From JBCCZC01 sp039188505 (GTDB lineage: Bacteria; Pseudomonadota; Gammaproteobacteria; Xanthomonadales; SZUA-38), in NCBI GenBank assembly GCA_039188505.1, contig JBCCZC010000094.1:1-15572 (forward strand): a DNA stretch of 15,572 bases. Direction: 5' to 3'. A program made the position numbers and the translations under genes. The first letter of the stretch is position 1; each line of letters starts with the position of its first letter. Shown here piece by piece: positions 15,240 to 15,572 of the stretch. The notes beneath the pieces were generated by a model. That model had not been told where the DNA came from. It searched no databases and was given only the letters and a program-made list of their open reading frames with translations.

Positions 15240-15255
15240 CCGGCTAGCGCCGGTT
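15231..15255. terminator. Palindromic hairpin carrying both stop codons of a convergent gene pair
   Basis: AACCGG (15231-15236) and CCGGTT (15250-15255) form outer arms around the perfect ten-base palindrome TAGCCGGCTA (15237-15246). Its left TAG is the stop of the + strand gene and its right CTA is the stop of the minus-strand gene. CTTCCCC follows, with no long T run. A bidirectional terminator role is inferred from position. Confidence 0.4.
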
Positions 15256-15572
15256 CTTCCCCTCGCTGCAGCGCACGGCCTGTTGACCGGCGACCGCCAT
15301 CTCCCTTCGCCGCATGGGCATGGCGTCGATCGTGGCGTAGAGATCGCAGGCGGCGAGGGGCGCTGATGAACGACGCTTCTCGGAGCCGTCCTTGCCCACG
15401 AGAATGACCGCGAATGCCGCTGGTTCGATCTCGAAGCGTTTTCGCAGCCCCCCGGCATCCGCCGGAGCTGCGGACCCCGCCACGGTGACCGTTGCGTTGA
15501 TGACCTCGATGACCACGAGATCGCGTTCCAGCATGCCCGGATCCTCGGCGAGCACCGGCGCCGCAAAGGGGA
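15244..15572 (-). CDS. DUF4174 domain-containing protein (5' end outside window)
   Basis: The minus-strand frame is open to the right edge of the window (15572), so the N-terminus is missing; 109 codons including the stop are visible. The visible part has the core of DUF4174: ERDLVVIEV, then a short insert, LRKRFEIEPAAFAVILVGKD, and the diagnostic IDAMPMRRREM near the end, followed by a short basic tail. Members are small, usually exported proteins with a thioredoxin-like fold by prediction and no established function. The signal peptide, if present, lies outside the window. A GTG at 15555 is inside the domain and is not a sensible start. The stop is shared with the palindrome at 15237-15246. 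Confidence 0.85.
   Translation of the reverse strand, partial: PFAAPVLAEDPGMLERDLVVIEVINATVTVAGSAAPADAGGLRKRFEIEPAAFAVILVGKDGSEKRRSSAPLAACDLYATIDAMPMRRREMAVAGQQAVRCSEGKNRR

Noticed and set aside
14505..15566. A 353-codon minus-strand open frame at the right end
   Set aside because: It is antisense to the small membrane-protein gene and overlaps the DUF4174 gene out of frame; its composition is Arg-rich and implausible.
1..15572. CRISPR array, transposase, integrase, tRNA or phage genes
   Set aside because: No direct-repeat arrays, transposase or integrase motifs, or cloverleaf-like sequences were seen by reading; a computed search could still find weak cases.

Overview
This is a GC-rich chromosomal window, most probably from a member of the Pseudomonadota and tentatively a gammaproteobacterium. 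That placement rests on gene families and base composition only; there is no rRNA, tRNA or ribosomal protein gene to anchor it. High GC gives almost every real gene long antisense shadow frames. Real genes were chosen by conserved motifs, ribosome binding sites and compatible packing. No mobile element, CRISPR array, phage gene or RNA gene was recognised.

Left block (1-4806, all + strand): the 3' part of a membrane-anchored protein with a long Pro/Ala-rich linker and a C-terminal NTF2/SnoaL-like domain; a short-chain dehydrogenase; an intact ArsM-type arsenite methyltransferase without other ars genes; a Cys-rich YkgJ-type metal-cluster protein; and a cytidylate kinase-like P-loop protein. 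Gaps of 104-175 bp suggest loosely linked units, not one tight operon.

Middle block (4861-9801): a possible small hypothetical gene on the minus strand; two unrelated-looking PAPS-type sulfotransferases transcribed divergently; a crotonase-family gene coupled by an ATGA overlap to the second sulfotransferase; and glycerol kinase (glpK) on the minus strand, with a readable promoter candidate.

Right block (9901-15572): a three-gene, overlapping + strand operon encodes a six-helix Frag1/DRAM-like membrane protein, a membrane-bound HAMP/PP2C (RsbU/SpoIIE-type) phosphatase and an exported TPR protein. It looks like an envelope signalling module and is the best candidate for something undescribed. 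Convergent to it is a glutamate-cysteine-ligase-like (GCS2) gene with a clear frameshift near 13380. A small two-helix membrane protein follows, then the 3' part of a DUF4174 gene running in from the right edge.

The two 3'-to-3' gene junctions at 8306-8329 and 15231-15255 share nearly the same CCGG-rich sequence, which carries the stop codons. Elsewhere the window reads as ordinary metabolic and accessory chromosome, with no obvious horizontal-transfer signature.
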